The notes below the pieces were generated by a model, which saw only the letters and a list, made by a program, of their open reading frames with translations, searched no databases and was not told the DNA's origin. A program made the position numbers and the translations under genes. A stretch of 64,000 nt of DNA from Clostridium bovifaecis (GTDB lineage: Bacteria > Bacillota > Clostridia > Clostridiales > Clostridiaceae), in the NCBI GenBank assembly GCA_009738435.1, contig CP046522.1, positions 403,249-467,248 on the forward strand. The letters run 5' to 3'. This document shows, piece after piece, positions 18,410 through 26,578 of the stretch; within the stretch, counting starts at the first letter, position 1, and each line of letters starts with the position of its first letter.

Positions 18410-19765
18410 ATGAAAACAATTCGTATAGGGTCAGGCGCTGGATACGCTGGAGATAGACTTGAGCCAGCTGTAGAGCTTATGGAGAAAGGAAACTTAGATT
18501 ATATAGCTTTTGAATGCTTAGCAGAAAGAACTATAGCTATAGCTCAAGAAGAAAAACTTAAAAATCCAGATAAGGGTTATAATAATCTTTTGGAACATCG
18601 TATGGAAAAGGTACTTCCGTTATGTGCTAAAAAGCATATAAAGGTTATAACTAACATGGGAGCTGCTAATCCTTATAGTGCAGTTAAAGTTATAAAGAAA
18701 ATGGCAGAAGAAAAAGGAATTAAAGGTTTGAAAATAGCAGCAGTGCTAGGCGACGATATCTTTGGTTCTATAGACAAATATATGGATTATAATGTTTTAG
18801 AATTAGGAACAAAATTAAAAGCCTTAGAAGGAAAAATAGTTTCAGCTAATGCATATGTAGGCGTAGATGGAATAGTGGAAGCATTAAAAAATGGTGCAGA
18901 TATTATAATAACAGGACGTGTTGCAGATCCAGCTTTATTCCTTGCTCCTATTATATATGAATTTGGATGGGATACGAATGATTATAATTTAATTGGAAAA
19001 GGGATAATGACGGGTCACTTATTAGAATGTGCTGCTCAAGTTTGCGGTGGATATTTTGCAGACCCTGGATATAAAGATATACCGGATGCATGGAATATAG
19101 GCTTTCCAATAGCAGAAGTTAGTGAAAATGGAGATGTTGTTATAACAAAGGTAGAAGGAACAGGTGGAATGGTTAGTACTGCAACTTGCAAAGAACAAAT
19201 AATTTATGAAATTCATGATCCGTCATCTTATATTACTCCAGATGGAATAGCAGATTTTACAGGAATAACTATGGAGCAAATAGGTAAAGATAGAGTTCTT
19301 ATTAAAGGAGCAACAGGAAGAGAAAAGACTGAAACTTTAAAGGTTAGTGTAGGATACATGGATTGTTTTATTGGTGAAGGTGAAATCAGTTATGGAGGAT
19401 CAGGGGCTTACGAAAGAGCTAAATTAGCTGGAGAAATAGTTGAAAAGAGACTAGAGTATATTGGGGCAGAAATAGAAGAACTTAGGGTTGACTATATAGG
19501 ATTAAATTCTCTATATAAAGATTATATAAGTAATTCTATGGTGAGTGACAGAAGTCAATGTGGTGAAGTAAGATTAAGAGTATCAGGAAGAACAAAAGAT
19601 AGAAAAAATGCTGAATTAATAGCAAATGAGGTAGAGGCTCTTTATACTAATGGTCCATCAGGCGGCGGTGGAGCTGTAAAATCTGTAAAACAAATAGGTT
19701 CTATAGCATCTATATTTGTACCACGCAGTGATATCAAAATAGAAGTTCTTTATGAGGAGGTATAA
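18410..19765 (+). CDS. AtuA-family (acyclic terpene utilization, DUF1446) protein
   Basis: A 451-residue protein of the AtuA/DUF1446 family, named for the Pseudomonas citronellol/geraniol pathway, though most members have no known activity. It begins MKTIRIGSGAGYAGDRLEPA and contains ECLAERTIA, ITNMGAANP, GRVADPALFLAP and the glycine-rich GPSGGGGAV. In proteobacterial homologues the C-terminal domain is fused; here it is a separate gene starting four bases later. There are no signs of the acyl-CoA carboxylase subunits of the Atu pathway nearby, so terpene use is doubtful. AAGGAGG precedes the ATG. Confidence 0.82.
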   Translation: MKTIRIGSGAGYAGDRLEPAVELMEKGNLDYIAFECLAERTIAIAQEEKLKNPDKGYNNLLEHRMEKVLPLCAKKHIKVITNMGAANPYSAVKVIKKMAEEKGIKGLKIAAVLGDDIFGSIDKYMDYNVLELGTKLKALEGKIVSANAYVGVDGIVEALKNGADIIITGRVADPALFLAPIIYEFGWDTNDYNLIGKGIMTGHLLECAAQVCGGYFADPGYKDIPDAWNIGFPIAEVSENGDVVITKVEGTGGMVSTATCKEQIIYEIHDPSSYITPDGIADFTGITMEQIGKDRVLIKGATGREKTETLKVSVGYMDCFIGEGEISYGGSGAYERAKLAGEIVEKRLEYIGAEIEELRVDYIGLNSLYKDYISNSMVSDRSQCGEVRLRVSGRTKDRKNAELIANEVEALYTNGPSGGGGAVKSVKQIGSIASIFVPRSDIKIEVLYEEV

Positions 19766-19769
19766 GAGT

Positions 19770-20069
19770 ATGAAATTAAAAGAAATTGCACATTCAAGAA
19801 CTGGAGACAAAGGAAATATATCAAATATATCTTTGATAGCATATAAAGAAGAAGATTATAAATTACTTCAAGAAAAGGTTACGCCTGAACGTGTCAAAGA
19901 ATGGTTCAAGGATATTGTCATGGGAGAAGTAAAAAGATATGAACTTCCGAGTCTTGGAGCTTTAAATTTTGTTATGGATAAGGCCCTAGGTGGTGGGGTA
20001 ACTAGGTCATTAGCAATAGATAAGCATGGAAAGAGTCTTAGTTCAGCACTTCTTGAAATGGAGATATAA
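19770..20069 (+). CDS. AtuA-like ferredoxin-fold C-terminal domain protein
   Basis: A 99-residue protein equal to the small C-terminal domain found fused to AtuA proteins elsewhere. It starts MKLKEIAHSRTGDKGNISN and ends near LGGGVTRSLAIDKHGKSLS. I chose ATG 19770, which follows GAGGAGGT; the ATG at 19752 lies within the ribosome site. It probably forms one complex with the preceding AtuA protein. It has no Cys, so it is not an iron-sulfur ferredoxin despite the fold name. Confidence 0.8.
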   Translation: MKLKEIAHSRTGDKGNISNISLIAYKEEDYKLLQEKVTPERVKEWFKDIVMGEVKRYELPSLGALNFVMDKALGGGVTRSLAIDKHGKSLSSALLEMEI

Positions 20070-20075
20070 AAAAAT

Positions 20076-20107
20076 GACAGGTACGATGAGTGCCTGTCTT
20101 TTTTTTA
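20076..20107 (+). terminator. Terminator of the sigma-54 operon
   Basis: GACAGG / CCTGTC hairpin with an 11-base loop followed by nine T, six bases after the stop codon. Confidence 0.9.
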
Positions 20108-20205
20108 TTGGTAGAATATAAGAGTTTTACGGCGCAAAATTCTTATATTGTATTATAATTATTACTAAGGTAAAATACCTTTAATAATAAAAAGGGGGTA
20201 TAATA

Positions 20206-21006
20206 ATGAAAATATATATTAGTGCTGATATTGAAGGAACTACAGGGATAACAAACTGGGATGAAACAGAAAAGTTAAAATCAGATTATAGCAAGTTTCA
20301 AGAGCAGATGAATAGAGAAGTAAAGGCTGCTTGTGAAGGGGCTGTAAAGGCCGGAGCTGATGAGATATGGGTCAATGATGCTCATGATAGTGGAAGAAAT
20401 CTTAGTCCGAGTTTATTTCCCCAAAACACTAAAATAATAAGAGGATGGGCAGGTCATCCGTTTTCTATGGTTCAAGAATTAGATAATACCTTTGATGCTG
20501 TTTTATTTACAGGCTATCACTCTCACGGAGGTTCTAAGCATAATCCTCTAGCGCATACCATGAATCCTTATGATGTTGATTATATAAAAATTAATGGAGA
20601 GTATGCTAGCGAGTTTACTCTTCATGCTTATGCAGCAGCTTATGTTGGAGTACCATCTGTATTTGTAAGTGGAGATAAAGGACTTTGTGAAGATGTAGGA
20701 AAATTTAATAAAAATATTAGAACTGTAGCGGTAAATGAAGGAGTAGGAGCATCGACTATAAGTATTCATCCAGATTTAGCAGTTGAGCAAATAGAAAGAG
20801 AAGTTGAGGAAGCTTTAAAAAGTGATTTAAGTCTTTGCAAAATTAAATTACCAGAAGAATTTTATTTAGAGATAGGCTATGTATCTCATACAAAGGCTTA
20901 TAGATTTTCTTTTTATCCAGGAGCAAAATTAGTATCGCCTAAAGTTATATCCTTTACTTCAAAAGACTACTTTGAGGTTTTGAGAACTGTTCTTTTTCTT
21001 ACATAA
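20206..21006 (+). CDS. M55-family D-aminopeptidase (DppA-like)
   Basis: Zinc peptidase of 266 residues of the DppA type, which frees D-amino acids from peptides. The N-terminus KIYISADIEGTTGI carries the metal ligands D8 and E10. VNDAHDSGRNL and the HSHGGSKHNPLAHT region supply further His ligands, and FVSGDKGLCED is also typical. GGGGG precedes the ATG. It has its own transcription unit between a terminator and a hairpin repeat. In a spore former it may recycle peptidoglycan peptides, which is inference. Confidence 0.88.
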   Translation: MKIYISADIEGTTGITNWDETEKLKSDYSKFQEQMNREVKAACEGAVKAGADEIWVNDAHDSGRNLSPSLFPQNTKIIRGWAGHPFSMVQELDNTFDAVLFTGYHSHGGSKHNPLAHTMNPYDVDYIKINGEYASEFTLHAYAAAYVGVPSVFVSGDKGLCEDVGKFNKNIRTVAVNEGVGASTISIHPDLAVEQIEREVEEALKSDLSLCKIKLPEEFYLEIGYVSHTKAYRFSFYPGAKLVSPKVISFTSKDYFEVLRTVLFLT

Positions 21007-21012
21007 AAGAAA

Positions 21013-21145
21013 TAAATTGCGACGCAGCTCTAGAAGCAATCGCTAGTCTCTAATCCTAATCGCTAACATTCGAATCATTGATTTATCCAATAGCGACTAG
21101 TGATTAGTGATTAGTGATTAAGAAGAAAATTGCGCCGCAATTTTC
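21013..21145. repeat. Hairpin-forming interspersed repeat, copy A
   Basis: About 130 bases with inverted ends (TTGCGACGCA... and ...TTGCGCCGCAA) and an inner imperfect inverted repeat built from the words AATCGCTAGTC and GACTAGTGATTAG. A near-identical copy is at 39103-39225. Both fill the gap between two convergent genes and run into the stop codon of the minus-strand gene, so they may work as bidirectional terminators. No transposase or target duplication is visible. Confidence 0.85.
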
Positions 21146-22348
21146 TTATAATAGGGCTTCTTTAACTTTATTATAAGCATAATCAATGCAGGATTCTAAA
21201 TTATTGTTATTTTTTCCACCACCCTGGGCTGAAAAAGCGCTTCCGCCACCTTTCCCATCAATTAAAGTTATAGCATCCTTTAGAAGGGTACCCATGTTAA
21301 GAACTTTTAAATCCTTTGAACACATAAATAAAAGCTGTGCTTTATCTTGAGCTTTGAGACCAAACAAAACTATGACATTTGGGAAGTCTGTTAATTTTGA
21401 AGCTAATAGGTTAAGAGATTTTAGGTCTGAGTTATCGAATATATCCTTAACAATTCTTATACTGTTTATACTTTCACAAGAATTTAGCATGTTCTGCACC
21501 TTATAGCCTGCAACCTCGGTTTTAAGTGAGCCTGCTTCAGCAAGAGCTTTATTAAGCTCGCCAGAAAGTCTTTGAACCTCTCCAAGAACGCTACTAGTAT
21601 TACATTTTAAAAGACCAGCCATTATTTCAATGACATCATGTTTTCCTATATAGTCAGAGACAGCTCTAGAACCGCATAAAAAGTAGATTCTTATGCCATT
21701 TTTGTATTTTTCCCATTTTGTAATTTTGACCATTTGAACTTCAATTGTTGAGCTTGGGTGAGTACCGCAGCAAGCATTTATATCCATATCACCAATCTTA
21801 ACTATCCTAATTTGCTCATTTGTTTTTGGAAGAGCTTTTCTTAGAGGTGATTTTTTTAGTTCTGAATTAGTTGGGTAAAGTATTTCGACTTTAATATTAT
21901 CTAAAACTATTTTATTAGCTATATCTTCAACTTCTTTTATTTCATCTTTTCCTAAGACCTTATCAATATCAATGGTAGTATAGTTTTCTCCAAGGTGAAA
22001 GCCTATAGTGTTTGCATTAAATAAATTTACTAGAGATGCAGAGAGAATATGTTGTCCAAGATGTTGCTGCATATTATCGTATCTTCTTTTCCAATCTATG
22101 CGACACTTAACCCTATGAATTTTAATAGGCTTTGTTTCGATTACATGATATATGTTTCCGCTATCTTCATATACATAAGTAACTGGATAGGATTCTATAA
22201 ACCCAATATCACTTGGCTGCCCTCCACCTTCAGGATAAAAGCAAGTGCTGCTAAGTTGAACATGATATTTATTTTCTTTTTCAATTACATTTATAATTTC
22301 AGCGGTAAAATCTTTCATATAGGGATTTTCATAATAAAGTCTTTCCAA
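21146..22348 (-). CDS. alaX: AlaX-type alanyl-tRNA editing protein
   Basis: Free-standing editing enzyme that hydrolyses mischarged Ser- or Gly-tRNA-Ala. It resembles the C-terminal two thirds of AlaRS without the synthetase core. The zinc site HxxxH is in QQHLGQHILSA and C-x3-H in ACCGTHPSS; the PEGGGQPSD loop and a C-terminal DHHA1 domain (GKGGGSAFSAQGGG) are present. The length of 400 residues is the long AlaX form. I place the start at TTG 22348, nine bases after AAGGAG; a TTG nine bases further upstream touches the ribosome site. A divergent radical SAM gene lies upstream. Confidence 0.9.
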   Translation of the reverse strand: MERLYYENPYMKDFTAEIINVIEKENKYHVQLSSTCFYPEGGGQPSDIGFIESYPVTYVYEDSGNIYHVIETKPIKIHRVKCRIDWKRRYDNMQQHLGQHILSASLVNLFNANTIGFHLGENYTTIDIDKVLGKDEIKEVEDIANKIVLDNIKVEILYPTNSELKKSPLRKALPKTNEQIRIVKIGDMDINACCGTHPSSTIEVQMVKITKWEKYKNGIRIYFLCGSRAVSDYIGKHDVIEIMAGLLKCNTSSVLGEVQRLSGELNKALAEAGSLKTEVAGYKVQNMLNSCESINSIRIVKDIFDNSDLKSLNLLASKLTDFPNVIVLFGLKAQDKAQLLFMCSKDLKVLNMGTLLKDAITLIDGKGGGSAFSAQGGGKNNNNLESCIDYAYNKVKEALL

Positions 22349-22563
22349 TATAAACAACTCCTTTTATTAACTGATATCGTAAGTAATAGTAAACATTATA
22401 AAAGTATATGATTTACATTTTAACATAAAAGTCTTATAAATAATCAAAAAAATTGTGATTATCTATAAAAGGCGACTTGAATTTTACTCCTCTTGAATAT
22501 ATGATAAAATTTAGTATATAATTTCGACAGATTGCTGTCACAATATATAAGGAGCAAAAACTT

Positions 22564-23442
22564 ATGAAAAAATTTAAAAAATTTTATATAGAAATAACAA
22601 ATATATGCAATCTTGCCTGTGATTTTTGTCCACAAACTAGACGTAAATCTGAGTTTATGAATATAGAAACCTTTAGTAAAATACTAGAACAAGTAAAACC
22701 TTATACAGACTACATATATTTTCATGTAAAAGGGGAGCCGCTGCTTCATCCAGAAATAGATAAGCTACTAGATTTAAGCTATGCAAAAGGACTCAAAGTC
22801 AATATAACAACAAATGGAACCCTTATAGATGAAGTTAAAAACAAGATATTAATGAAACCAGCTTTAAGACAAATTAATTTTTCTTTACATAGCTTCGATG
22901 GAAATGAAAAGGGGTCAAATAAGAAAGGCTATATTAATAATATAATTTCATTTACAAAAGAAGCTGTTCATAATACAAGTATGTTAATTTCTCTTAGATT
23001 GTGGAATTTAGATGAAAATAATGCAACAAATATTGAACGACAAAGAAATAGGGAGATACTCCAAATAATTGAAGATGCTTTTGAACTTTCCTATAAAATT
23101 GAAGAAAAAATCAGCCCAGGAAGAGGAATCAAAATCGGAGATAGGATATATTTAAATCAAGATTATGAATTTGAGTGGCCAGGTCTAGATAAGGAGGAAG
23201 ATAAAGGTAGAGGTTTTTGTTATGGACTTAGAAATCAGGTAGCTATACTAGTAGATGGAACTGTAGTACCGTGCTGCCTTGATGGGGAGGGTGTAATTAA
23301 TCTTGGCAATATTCATAACACGAATTTTTCTAAGATTATAGAAGGTGAAAGGGCTAAAAATCTCTTTAATGGTTTTTCGCGAAGAGAAGCGGTAGAAGAG
23401 CTGTGTAAAAGGTGTGGATATAGAAAAAGGTTTAATGCATAA
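22564..23442 (+). CDS. Radical SAM protein with SPASM-like C-terminus
   Basis: A 292-residue radical SAM enzyme. The SAM cluster motif is C15-x3-C19-x2-C22 (CNLACDFCPQ), followed by the GEPLLHP motif and TTNGTL. The C-terminus has VDGTVVPCCLDGEG and LCKRCGYRKRF, Cys groups that probably hold a second cluster as in SPASM or Twitch proteins. The substrate is unknown; no peptide precursor sits beside it. The 16-residue arginine-rich stretch NNATNIERQRNREILQ in the middle is unusual. It is a single-gene unit ending at a strong terminator. Confidence 0.88.
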   Translation: MKKFKKFYIEITNICNLACDFCPQTRRKSEFMNIETFSKILEQVKPYTDYIYFHVKGEPLLHPEIDKLLDLSYAKGLKVNITTNGTLIDEVKNKILMKPALRQINFSLHSFDGNEKGSNKKGYINNIISFTKEAVHNTSMLISLRLWNLDENNATNIERQRNREILQIIEDAFELSYKIEEKISPGRGIKIGDRIYLNQDYEFEWPGLDKEEDKGRGFCYGLRNQVAILVDGTVVPCCLDGEGVINLGNIHNTNFSKIIEGERAKNLFNGFSRREAVEELCKRCGYRKRFNA

Positions 23443-23447
23443 TTTTA

Positions 23448-23491
23448 AAATAAATGCTTACGTTATTGAAAAACAATGTAAGCATTTATTT
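23448..23491. terminator. Bidirectional terminator
   Basis: TAAATGCTTAC / GTAAGCATTTA, 11 perfect pairs and further A-T pairs outside, between convergent genes. The last codons of the minus-strand gene lie in its right arm. Confidence 0.88.
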
Positions 23492-23740
23492 ATATACGTA
23501 TTCTGATAAAGAATTACAGAGAGTATTATTTATAGCTTCTGCAGTATTATATAAAAACTTAGCATCATTTAGATTTTCACATTTTATAGTAATATTTAGC
23601 TGATCAGTTATATAATCAAGATAAAGCTCTTCAATTTTAATATTTTTGTTTTCAATTAGTTTAGCTAACAGCTCAGAAGCTTCGCTAGTGACTCTATCTA
23701 ATAAATTTAATTTTAAAACATCATATATAATTTCATCCAT
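23486..23740 (-). CDS. Small hypothetical protein, 84 residues
   Basis: I do not recognise it. ATG with TAGGAGGAG upstream supports expression. The product is amphipathic and helical (LLDRVTSEASELLAKLIENKN) followed by a beta-rich segment (DQLNITIKCENLNDAKFLYN), with one Cys mid-chain and one near the end, and no membrane segment. It is convergent with the radical SAM gene and divergent from the SASP-like gene. Confidence 0.65.
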   Translation of the reverse strand: MDEIIYDVLKLNLLDRVTSEASELLAKLIENKNIKIEELYLDYITDQLNITIKCENLNDAKFLYNTAEAINNTLCNSLSEYVYK

Positions 23741-23943
23741 TTTTAACTCCTCCTAAAATAAATTATTGACAACATTTAATAAAATAATACCTTTGTAATT
23801 TAACCTTAAGTGCATTATAGAGTAATATCTAACAAGATTTTTAACGCATAGTGAAAGACAAAATGGAAAAGATATAATTGGACATAAAAAACCTGCACTT
23901 AAGATAAACGTTAAAAATATAGCTTATGGGAGGAAAAATTAAC

Positions 23944-24408
23944 ATGGATAATAAATTAAATCAAACAAAACAATTAAATGCGCAATCAGCATCAAAAGCA
24001 GGCACAGCAGGAGCTGGCATGACAAACTTTGCTGGTGGTGCTAACATGACTAGTAGTACTACACCAACTAGCTTAGATAATAATGCATTACAGCAAACAA
24101 AACAATTGAATGCCCAATCAGCATCAAAAGCAGGCACAGCAGGAGCTGGCATGACAAACTTTGCTGGTGGTGCTAACATGACTAGTAATACTACACCAAC
24201 TAGCTTAGATAATAATATATTACAACAAACAAAACAATTAAATGCTCAGTCAGCATCAAAAGCAGGCACAGCAGGAGCTGGCATGACAAACTTTGCTGGT
24301 AATACTAACATGACTAGTAGTGCTACACCAACTAGCTTAAATAATTCAGCATTACAAGAAGCAAGACAATTAAACAATAAATCAGCTCAAAACAAAGGAC
24401 TTCAATAA
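23944..24408 (+). CDS. Tandem-repeat protein resembling gamma-type small acid-soluble spore protein
   Basis: A 154-residue, low-complexity protein made of three near-identical 44-residue repeats and a partial fourth. Each repeat reads about LQQTKQLNAQSA, then SKAGTAGAGMTNFAGG, then an NMTS-TTPTSLDNN linker. The K-Q-x-N-x-Q-S-A and T-x-F-A words match the repeats of gamma-type SASP (SspE), a spore-core amino acid store without DNA binding. It is rich in N, Q, A, T and S and has no Cys, Trp or Tyr, as in SASP. ATG 23944 follows GGGAGG; an ATG at 23926 overlaps that site. It is an orphan gene with its own terminator. The family assignment is an inference. Confidence 0.7.
   Translation: MDNKLNQTKQLNAQSASKAGTAGAGMTNFAGGANMTSSTTPTSLDNNALQQTKQLNAQSASKAGTAGAGMTNFAGGANMTSNTTPTSLDNNILQQTKQLNAQSASKAGTAGAGMTNFAGNTNMTSSATPTSLNNSALQEARQLNNKSAQNKGLQ
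23962..24357 (+). repeat. Three in-frame 132-bp tandem repeats
   Basis: Units start at 23962, 24094 and 24226, exactly 132 bases apart, and a degenerate start of a fourth is at 24358. The first two are almost identical, mostly differing at third codon positions, which suggests recent expansion or gene conversion. Confidence 0.93.
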
Positions 24409-24427
24409 CAAATAAGATATAAAAAAT

Positions 24428-24462
24428 AAAATCTGGGGATTATTTTTCTCAGGTTTTGTTTT
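24428..24462 (+). terminator. Terminator of the SASP-like gene
   Basis: AAAATCTGGG pairs with CTCAGGTTTT (two G-T pairs), then GTTTTTG. Confidence 0.7.
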
Positions 24463-24502
24463 TGAGGATTGGGATAAACTAAATAAGTTAATGCAAGATT
24501 TT

Positions 24503-24537
24503 ATTCCCTAGTATATAATTATTTTATACTAGGGAAT
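24503..24537. promoter_or_regulatory. Perfect 13-bp hairpin before the HD-GYP gene
   Basis: ATTCCCTAGTATA and TATACTAGGGAAT are perfect complements with a 9-base loop, ending 25 bases before the ATG and just ahead of AAGGGGGAG. It lacks a T run, so it is more like an operator or leader hairpin than a terminator. Confidence 0.5.
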
Positions 24538-24562
24538 TCTTGCTGTTTTAAGGGGGAGAATT

Positions 24563-25644
24563 ATGAGACCAATAAGTGTAAATAATGTTAAAGAAGGTAC
24601 AATTTTAGGGAAATCAATTTATTCTTCTGATGGAAGGCTATTGTTAAGCAAAGGAATAGAGTTAGATAGGAAATTAATTAGTACACTAAAAAAGCATCAA
24701 ATATTATATATTATATAGAAGATGAGATATCAGAAGGAATAGAAGTTCAAAGTATAGTTGATGATGGAGTTAGAATAGAGGCTATAAATACTATAAAAAA
24801 AGTATTTGATATGGCTATGTATCACAGCAAGGGAAAGGAAAGGATAGAATGGATTCCGCTAAGAGCACACTTAGAGGTAGAAAACATTATAGAGAATTTG
24901 TTAAACAATTTAAAAGAAAATGAAAACGTATTATACAGCATGACTGAGCTTATGGGAACTGATATGTATACATATAAGCATAGCGTAAACGTAGCCATAC
25001 TAGCTATTCTTACTGCAAAATCTTTAGGGATAAATACTAAACAGATCAAAGAAATTGCTATGGGAGCATTATTGCACGATATAGGTAAGGTAAGAATTGA
25101 CCCGGAAATATTAAATAAGTCAGAGGAATTATCAGAGCAAGAGCAAGAAACTATAAGAAACCATACTGAATACGGGTATGATATAGTGAGAAACGATTTA
25201 TCATTATCTTATATAACAAAGCAAATAATATATTCCCATCATGAACTATTGGATGGCAGTGGTTATCCGAGGGGATTAAGAGGAAAAGAGATATTAAAAT
25301 CTTCAATGATAGTCACAATGTGTGATATGTTCGATTCTATGACTTTAGATAAAAGTAGCAGAAGTAAAACACCGATATATAAGGTGTTAGAGACTTTATC
25401 TTCAAAAGTTCCTGATAAGATTGATAGTGAAGTTTACGATAAATTCCTAGAAAACATAGCCATATACCCTATAGGTACTGGTGTTATACTAGAGGATGGA
25501 AGAAAAGCCATAGTAGTAGACATCCATAGAGCATGTCCAACTAGGCCCATAGTTAAGATAATTAATGATGAAAATAACGATTATTATGAGATAGACCTGA
25601 TGAAAAAGCTGACTGTATTTATAAAAGATACCATAGAACTTTAA
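24563..25644 (+). pseudogene. HD-GYP domain protein with a frameshift near its N-terminus
   Basis: Probable cyclic di-GMP phosphodiesterase. ATG 24563, behind AAGGGGGAG, starts a family-like N-terminus (MRPISVNNVKEGTILGKSI), but this frame stops at TAG 24716-24718. The -1 frame continues from there as IEDEISEGIEVQS and runs to 25644 with an intact HD-GYP domain (HDIGK, HHELLDGSGYPRGLRG). Restoring one base near 24707-24716 would give LYIYIEDE, the expected junction. The sequence may be a true mutation, a sequencing error, or a recoded gene: A-AAA-AAG, a classic -1 slippery heptamer, lies upstream in the right frame. An internal start (ATG 24811) would keep only the HD-GYP part. Confidence 0.8.
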
Positions 25645-25777
25645 AAAATGCATAGCAAACTTCTAAGAATTTTAAGGCTTTTGGGTAATATTATATAATA
25701 TAGCATAAGACTTAGATTTAATAGGTAAGCTATATACATAAATAGAAAATAGTTAAGAAAAAAGGAGAAGAGTTTCT

Positions 25778-26383
25778 ATGAGCAAACTATTATATATTAA
25801 AGCAAACCCAAAGCCGGATAATGTTTCAAGAACCTTTAGAATTTCTGAAGAATTTATTAAAGGTTATAAAGAAAAGAATCCTCAAGATGAGGTCATAACC
25901 TTAGACTTATATAAGGAGAATATACATCATCTAACCTTAGAAGACATAAATGATATATTTTCACAAAAGGGAGATGATGCACAAAGTCATCCGATTTTAA
26001 AATATGCATACGAATTCGCATCTGCAGATAAATATGTGATTGCAGCACCACTTTGGAATTTGAGTATTCCTGCTATTTTAAAATCTTATATAGACTATAT
26101 AAGCGTAACTGGGATAACATTCAAATATACAGAAAATGGGCCAGTAGGATTATGTCATGGGAAAAAGGCAATGCATATTGTAGCAAGAGGAGGAAGCTAT
26201 GGTGTAGAGCCGCTTAGCTCTTATGAAATGGGAGATAGGTATTTAAGAACAATCTTCGGATTCTTAGGAATTACAGATTTTACAACTGTAGCTGCAGAAA
26301 ATCTAGATGTTATTGGAGCAGATGTAGAAGGTATAGTACAAAAGGCTATCAAAGAAGCCAAAGAAGTAGCACAAAATTTTTAA
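25778..26383 (+). CDS. azoR: FMN-dependent NADH-azoreductase (AzoR-like)
   Basis: A 201-residue flavodoxin-like quinone/azo reductase. KANPKPDNVSRTFRIS binds the FMN phosphate, AAPLWNLSIPAILKSYIDYI is the hallmark core, and ARGGSYG contacts the isoalloxazine. Normal length for AzoR. It reduces quinones or azo dyes with NADH in the cytoplasm, probably against electrophile stress. AAGGAGAAG precedes the ATG, and it is a monocistronic unit. Confidence 0.9.
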   Translation: MSKLLYIKANPKPDNVSRTFRISEEFIKGYKEKNPQDEVITLDLYKENIHHLTLEDINDIFSQKGDDAQSHPILKYAYEFASADKYVIAAPLWNLSIPAILKSYIDYISVTGITFKYTENGPVGLCHGKKAMHIVARGGSYGVEPLSSYEMGDRYLRTIFGFLGITDFTTVAAENLDVIGADVEGIVQKAIKEAKEVAQNF

Positions 26384-26480
26384 GTATTAATTATGCTATT
26401 TTCTAATATTCTAACTTGGCATATTAGTTCCTAATTTTCTAACCTAGTGCAGTATAATACCTAACAAGGTTTTTTCCTCC
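26384..26480. repeat. TTAGAA/CTAAC-word repeat element (degenerate)
   Basis: Repeated words TTCTAATATTCTAAC, CCTAATTTTCTAACC and ACCTAAC resemble, in reverse complement, the elements at 46701-46835 and 62221-62412. It sits after azoR between convergent genes. Confidence 0.5.
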
Positions 26481-26541
26481 ACTTTCCACTCCTCCACTAT
26501 ATATTGGGCGTAAGCCATAACCTATAAAAAGCAAAAAAAGA

Positions 26542-26575
26542 GCGTAAAGCAAAATCTTGCCTTACGCCTTTATTT
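26542..26575. terminator. Terminator between azoR and the P-type ATPase
   Basis: GCGTAA-A-GCAA pairs with TTGC-C-TTACGC. There are A runs on the left and T-rich sequence on the right, so it can act on both strands. It sits just past the end of the minus-strand ATPase gene. Confidence 0.75.
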
Positions 26576-26578
26576 ATT

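Noticed and set aside
21013..21145. Insertion sequence
   Set aside because: No transposase and no target duplication; at 130 bases it is at most a non-autonomous hairpin element.
23962..24357. Regular repeats as a possible CRISPR array
   Set aside because: Units are 132 bases, contiguous, in frame and coding; there are no unique spacers.
24679..24718. Programmed -1 frameshifting as the main explanation for the HD-GYP gene
   Set aside because: The slippery heptamer is present, but the residues between it and the stop fit the family only in the original frame, so a one-base loss nearer the stop is more likely.
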